Source of the DNA: JAKAXG01 sp035702985
GTDB lineage: Bacteria; Actinomycetota; Acidimicrobiia; Acidimicrobiales; Palsa-688
Direction of reading: 5' to 3'
Length of the DNA stretch: 27,026 nucleotides
Assembly: GCA_035702985.1 (NCBI GenBank)
Contig: DASSZD010000145.1
Coordinates: 1-27,026 of the forward strand
In this document: positions 24,019-27,026 of the stretch, in pieces
How positions within the stretch are numbered: position 1 is the first letter of the stretch
How the letters are laid out: each line of letters starts with the position of its first letter
The notes under the pieces: model-generated
Database searches by the model: none
What the model saw: only the letters and a program-made list of their open reading frames with translations
Told to the model about the DNA's origin: nothing
Made by a program: the position numbers and the translations under genes

Positions 24019-25328
24019 ACCAGGCACCACCCGAGTTCGACGCGGTGGTGGTGGGAGCCGGCCCGGCCGGCTCGGCCGCCGCCCTGGCCCTGGCCCGGGC
24101 CGGCCGATCGGTGGTCATGGTGGAGCGGGGCCCGTTCCCGGGTTCGAAGAACGTCTACGGCGGGGTGGTCTACGGGCGCATCCTGGACTCGGTGATCCCC
24201 CGCTGGTGGGAGCAGGTGCCGGTGCAGCGGTGGGTGGTGCGCCGCTCCACCATGGTGATGACCGCCACCCAGGCCCTCACCCTGGACCTGCGCTCCCAGG
24301 CGTGGGCCGACCAGCCGTACAACGGGATGACCGTCTACCGGGCCGACTTCGACAGCTGGCTGGCCGGACACGCGCTGGACGCCGGGGCCCGGCTGCTCAC
24401 CTCCACAGTGGCCACCGGGCTGCTGCGCGACGGGTCCGGCCGGGTGTGCGGGGTGCGGACCGACCGGGACGGTGCCGAGCTGCGGGCCAGGGTGGTGATC
24501 GCCTGCGACGGGGTGAACTCGTTCCTGGCCAAGGAGGCCGGGCTGCTGCCACCGGCCGACGCCGCCCACCACACCCTGGGCGCCAAGGAGGTGCTGTCCC
24601 TGCCCGCCCACGTCATCGAGGAGCGGTTCGGGCTGGGCCCGGAGGAGGGCCTGGACATCGAGGCCATCGGGGCCACCGCCGGCATCCCCGGAGGGGCGTT
24701 CCTCTACACCAACCGGGACTCGGTCAGCGTCGGGGTGGTGGTGGGCCTGCCCGGCCTGGCCGCCTCGGGCCGCCGGCCGGAAGAGATCATCGCCGGGTTC
24801 AAGGCCCATCCGGCCATCGCCCCGTACCTGAAGGGGGCGGCGGTCAAGGAGTACTCCGCCCATCTCATCCCCGAGGGCGGCTACGACCACATGCCCGAAC
24901 TGGCCACCGACGGGTTCCTGGTGGCCGGCGACGCGGCGGCCATGACCCTGGCCGCCGGTATCTGGCTGGAGGGGGTCAACTTCGCCATCGGCGCCGGGCT
25001 GGCCGCCGGCCGGGCGGCGGCCGACGCCATAGTCCGCGGTGACGTGAGCGCCGCCGGCCTGGCCGGCTACCGGGGGGCGCTGGAACGTAACTTCGTGCTG
25101 CAGGACCACATCCGGCTGCGACGGGCCCCCAACCTGATCCTGTCCGACCGCATGCAGCAGCAGTACACGGCGGTCATCTGCGACCTGGCGGAGCAGCTGT
25201 TCACCGTCACCAACCCGGCCCCCAAGCCGGGCACGGCCCGGATCCTGATGCGTACCATCCGCCGCCACCGGGTCCGGTGGCGGGACCTGGCCCGGGACGG
25301 GGTCGAGACCCTGCGGACGTTCAGATGA
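24015..25328 (+). CDS. fixC: FixC-type ETF:quinone oxidoreductase flavoprotein
   Basis: 437 aa FAD protein. GAGPAG (14–19) begins the dinucleotide fold, and FPGSKNVYGGVVYGR (41–55) with GDAAAM and IWLEGVNFAIGAGLAAG near residue 320 are hallmark FixC/ETF-QO blocks. It lacks the C-terminal iron-sulfur domain of eukaryotic ETF-QO; in this family that function is given by a separate FixX, which follows. It would oxidise reduced ETF and reduce menaquinone at the membrane. GTG at 24015 overlaps the etfA stop (GTGA). Confidence 0.92.
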   Translation: MNQAPPEFDAVVVGAGPAGSAAALALARAGRSVVMVERGPFPGSKNVYGGVVYGRILDSVIPRWWEQVPVQRWVVRRSTMVMTATQALTLDLRSQAWADQPYNGMTVYRADFDSWLAGHALDAGARLLTSTVATGLLRDGSGRVCGVRTDRDGAELRARVVIACDGVNSFLAKEAGLLPPADAAHHTLGAKEVLSLPAHVIEERFGLGPEEGLDIEAIGATAGIPGGAFLYTNRDSVSVGVVVGLPGLAASGRRPEEIIAGFKAHPAIAPYLKGAAVKEYSAHLIPEGGYDHMPELATDGFLVAGDAAAMTLAAGIWLEGVNFAIGAGLAAGRAAADAIVRGDVSAAGLAGYRGALERNFVLQDHIRLRRAPNLILSDRMQQQYTAVICDLAEQLFTVTNPAPKPGTARILMRTIRRHRVRWRDLARDGVETLRTFR

Positions 25329-25341
25329 CCGGCCCCGGACC

Positions 25342-25347
25342 TATGGT
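25342..25347 (+). promoter_or_regulatory. -10 box before fixX
   Basis: TATGGT ends 9 nt before ATG at 25357 and fits TANNNT at leaderless spacing. GGTGG overlapping it could also act as a weak ribosome site, so the call is tentative. Confidence 0.35.
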
Positions 25348-25356
25348 GGCCCCGTC

Positions 25357-25674
25357 ATGAGCGTGCAGCCGATCGGTCCCGCCCCGCCGTGGCCGGACCT
25401 GTCGTTCGAGGAGCGGATGGCCACCGTCGAGTTCCGCGTCGGCGAGCGAGCCCACATCGTGGTCGACTCCGCCGTGTGCCGGTCCTGCACCACCAGGGCG
25501 TGCGTCACCGCCTGCCCGGCCAACCTGTTCGCCCCCACCGCCGACGGCGGGATCCTGTTCAACTACGAACAGTGCTTCGAGTGCGGCACCTGCTACATGG
25601 TGTGCAACTCGGAGGGAGCCATCACCTGGACCTACCCGGACGGCGGTCAGGGCGTGGTGTTCCGCCATGGCTAG
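25357..25674 (+). CDS. fixX: FixX-type ferredoxin
   Basis: 105 aa. Cysteines C41, C44, C49, C53 (CRSCTTRACVTACP) and C73, C76, C79, C83 (CFECGTCYMVC) are arranged as in ferredoxin-like FixX proteins, which form the iron-sulfur partner of FixC. A complete second CxxCxxCxxxC motif is intact; the first has C-x2-C-x4-C-x3-CP spacing. The C-terminal block ITWTYPDGGQGVVFRHG (89–105) matches the FixX ending. It lies 28 nt after fixC and before etfB. Its job is to shuttle electrons between FixC and quinone. Confidence 0.92.
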   Translation: MSVQPIGPAPPWPDLSFEERMATVEFRVGERAHIVVDSAVCRSCTTRACVTACPANLFAPTADGGILFNYEQCFECGTCYMVCNSEGAITWTYPDGGQGVVFRHG

Positions 25675-25686
25675 AGGGGTGAGGCG

Positions 25687-26610
25687 TTGAACCGTTCCGG
25701 GCCCATGGTGGTGGCCTGCCTGGCCCCCACCGACCTGCGACCGGAGGTGGACCCGCTGACCGGGGCGGTGCGGGTCGACCCCCGCCGGGCCGACCTCAGC
25801 CCGGCCGAGGCCGCCGCCCTGGAGTACGCCCTGCGGGCGGCCGACGCCTGGGACGGATGGGTCCTGGCCGTGGCGGCCGGGCCGGCCGAGATCGACCCGG
25901 TGCTGGCCCGGGCGGCGGCCGTCGGCGCCGACGCGCTGCGGGTGGAGTGGGGCGCAGCCCACACCATGCCGGCCGCCGTGGCCGGACCGGTCGATGTCCA
26001 CCCGGCCGAGTTGGCCGGCGAACCGCACGACCTGGCCGCCGCCCTGGCCGGCGCCATCACCGGGCGGGGCACCCCGGCGCTGGTGGTCTGCGGTGACCGC
26101 TCCGGGGCCCGGGGCGTGGGGGCGGTCCCCGGTTGGCTGGCCCACCATCTGGGGATGGAGCAGGCGCTGGGGTTGGTCGGGTTGCGGATCGGGCCGCCCG
26201 CCCGGGTCGGGGCCCAGCGCCGCCTGGACGGCGGCTGGCGGGAGGACCTGCAGCTGACGGGGCCGGTGGTGGTCTCGGTCGAGGCGGCCGGGGTGCGGCT
26301 GCGCCGGGCCGGCCTGGCCGACGCCCTGGCCGCCGAATCGGCACCCATCCCGGTCGTCCACCCGGCCGCGCCCCGTCCCGGCCGGGCCTGGGACGTGCGG
26401 GTCGGGCCGGCCCGCCCGTACCGGCCCCGCACCCGGCCGGTTCCCCCGCCCGAGGGCGACACCCGCCAGCGGCTGCTGAGCCTCACCGGGGCGCTGGTGT
26501 CGCGCCAGCCGCCCCGCATCGTGGGCCCGCTGGACCCGGCCGGGGCGGCCGACGAGCTGCTCTCCTACCTGGAGCGCAACGGGTACCGGCCAGCGGGCCC
26601 GACCTCCTGA
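25687..26610 (+). CDS. etfB: electron transfer flavoprotein beta subunit
   Basis: 307 aa, longer than the usual 250–265 aa. The N-terminus VACLAPTDLRPEVDPLTG recalls the 'K...D' opening of EtfB, LSPAEAAALEYALRAAD is the N-E-A-L-E helix counterpart, and GDRSGARGVGAVPGWLAHHLGM (residues 136–157) takes the place of the AMP-binding G-x-x-x-x-D-x-x-x-x-VGP loop. The sequence is divergent, with a Pro/Arg-rich region near 235–260. TTG start at 25687 has GGGGTGAGG just upstream. Together with etfA it would form the ETF heterodimer of this cluster; the split order etfA-fixC-fixX-etfB is unusual. It is the last gene before a pair of hairpin repeats. Confidence 0.85.
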   Translation: MNRSGPMVVACLAPTDLRPEVDPLTGAVRVDPRRADLSPAEAAALEYALRAADAWDGWVLAVAAGPAEIDPVLARAAAVGADALRVEWGAAHTMPAAVAGPVDVHPAELAGEPHDLAAALAGAITGRGTPALVVCGDRSGARGVGAVPGWLAHHLGMEQALGLVGLRIGPPARVGAQRRLDGGWREDLQLTGPVVVSVEAAGVRLRRAGLADALAAESAPIPVVHPAAPRPGRAWDVRVGPARPYRPRTRPVPPPEGDTRQRLLSLTGALVSRQPPRIVGPLDPAGAADELLSYLERNGYRPAGPTS

Positions 26611-26651
26611 ACCCCTGACCCGGCCGCCGGGCGCGCCGGTCCCCGACGGGC

Positions 26652-26697
26652 CGAGGGGTGGGTTACTGCCCCCTCAAGGCAGAAACCCACCCCCTCG
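26652..26697 (+). repeat. intergenic hairpin repeat, copy 4
   Basis: Same element as the copies at 5239–5457, same orientation: CGAGGGGTGGGTT, ACTGCC-CCCTCAA-GGCAG, AAACCCACCCCCTCG. Here the outer stem pairs fully except for one bulged C, because right-arm CCCAC replaces ACAC. It begins 41 nt after the etfB stop. Confidence 0.82.
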
Positions 26698-26755
26698 AGC
26701 GCGGAAAACCCCGGGGCGGCACCGGTCGCCGGTCGCCGACGGGCCGGGCGGCGGC

Positions 26756-26801
26756 CGAGGAGTGGGTTATTGCCCCCTCAGGGCAGAAACCCACCCCCTC
26801 G
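26756..26801 (+). repeat. intergenic hairpin repeat, copy 5
   Basis: Second right-hand copy, 104 nt after copy 4, with GGAG for GGGG in the left arm and ATTGCC in the inner stem. The downstream flank GAGCGCGGAAA plus CCC-A/C-GGGGCGGC is shared with copy 4, so a unit of about 104 bp was duplicated. It ends 82 nt before the stop of the convergent minus-strand gene. Confidence 0.82.
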
Positions 26802-26883
26802 AGCGCGGAAAGCCCAGGGGCGGCGCCGGCGGGCGGACGGCCGGCCCCAAGGACCCCCCGGGGCGGCGGGCAGACCGGCCCGG

Positions 26884-27026
26884 TCAGTCCGAGTCGTCGG
26901 GCTCGGCCAGGATGGCCGCCGCCCGTTCCACCGCCCGCCGGGCCCGGGTGAGCCGCCTCTCGTCGATCGGCAGCTCGTAACCGCCGGCGTCGATGGACTC
27001 CCTCAACCGTTGCATGGCCAGGTCGG
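26884..27026 (-). CDS. 3' end of an unrecognised gene
   Basis: The last 46 codons of a minus-strand gene, ending in TGA at 26884–26886. The tail reads DLAMQRLRESIDAGGYELPI, DERRLTRARRAVERAAAILA, EPDDSD. It is helical and rich in Arg and Ala, with a repeated R-A-x-x-A spacing. The segment RLRESIDAGGYELPID faintly recalls the C-terminal helix of FlgM-like anti-sigma factors, but that is not enough to name it. The start lies beyond the right edge. Codon use (third-position G/C) matches the neighbouring genes, which supports a real coding end. Confidence 0.6.
   Translation of the reverse strand, partial: DLAMQRLRESIDAGGYELPIDERRLTRARRAVERAAAILAEPDDSD

Larger units (their letters stand above)
26611..26883. 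other. convergent intergenic region with two repeat units
   Basis: 273 nt between etfB (plus) and the edge gene (minus), whose stops face each other. It is mostly a tandem pair of about 104-bp units carrying hairpin copies 4 and 5. No promoter or reading frame with gene-like content is visible. Confidence 0.65.

Noticed and set aside
18942..26610. A complete mycofactocin biosynthesis locus
   Set aside because: No MftA precursor, MftB, radical SAM MftC or MftE/F-like gene is in the window; only the associated-type oxidoreductases are.
26652..26801. Integron attC sites
   Set aside because: The ends lack the RYYYAAC and GTTRRRY core sites and no integrase is near.

Overview
The window looks like a chromosome segment of a very high-GC actinobacterium. 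A Pup–proteasome operon, OpcA next to glucose-6-phosphate dehydrogenase, a MarP-type periplasmic protease, many GTG/TTG starts and many 4-nt start/stop overlaps all fit that group. The thermophile-type tRNA thiolation genes and the flavoenzyme/ETF module would suit a deep lineage such as Acidimicrobiia, but that placement is inference.

Layout. (1) 1–4599, minus strand: arc/mpa → dop → pup → prcB → prcA (prcA cut by the left edge), the pupylation-dependent proteasome. (2) 4600–4912: divergent control region with a sigma70-like promoter, a perfect 11-bp palindrome and a 5'-UTR hairpin, followed by a small ferredoxin on plus. (3) 5147–5494: three tandem copies of a 46-nt hairpin repeat between convergent genes. 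(4) 10197→5495, minus strand: a compact run of eight genes: LON-domain protein, Holin-X-like protein, two small membrane proteins, a ubiquitin-like MoaD/ThiS protein, TtuA-like tRNA thiolase, TrmI tRNA m1A58 methyltransferase and MarP protease. (5) 10285–11482, plus: membrane fatty-acid desaturase and a small protein of unknown function. (6) 11583–17902, plus: tkt-tal-zwf-opcA-pgl, an NADPH- and pentose-producing pentose phosphate cluster in the order known from mycobacteria. (7) 17905–26610, plus: a LOG-family nucleosidase, then two FadH/old-yellow-enzyme flavoproteins, ETF alpha, FixC, FixX and ETF beta, mostly overlapping start to stop. (8) 26611–26883: two more copies of the hairpin repeat, again between convergent genes, then the 3' end of an unknown minus-strand gene.

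How they may work together. TtuA and TrmI modify neighbouring T-loop positions (s2T54 and m1A58) of tRNA; the ubiquitin-like protein beside them is the likely sulfur carrier, but its C-terminus is -GGAL, not a free -GG. The OYE pair with EtfA/FixC/FixX/EtfB looks like a complete electron route from an unknown substrate to quinone, and it resembles the FadH/OYE pair described near mycofactocin loci, although no mycofactocin biosynthesis gene is in the window. Several genes have a TANNNT box 6–10 nt before the start codon, which points to leaderless transcripts.

All residue numbers and coordinates were counted by hand from the sequence. Database relationships come from recognition of motifs, not from searches.
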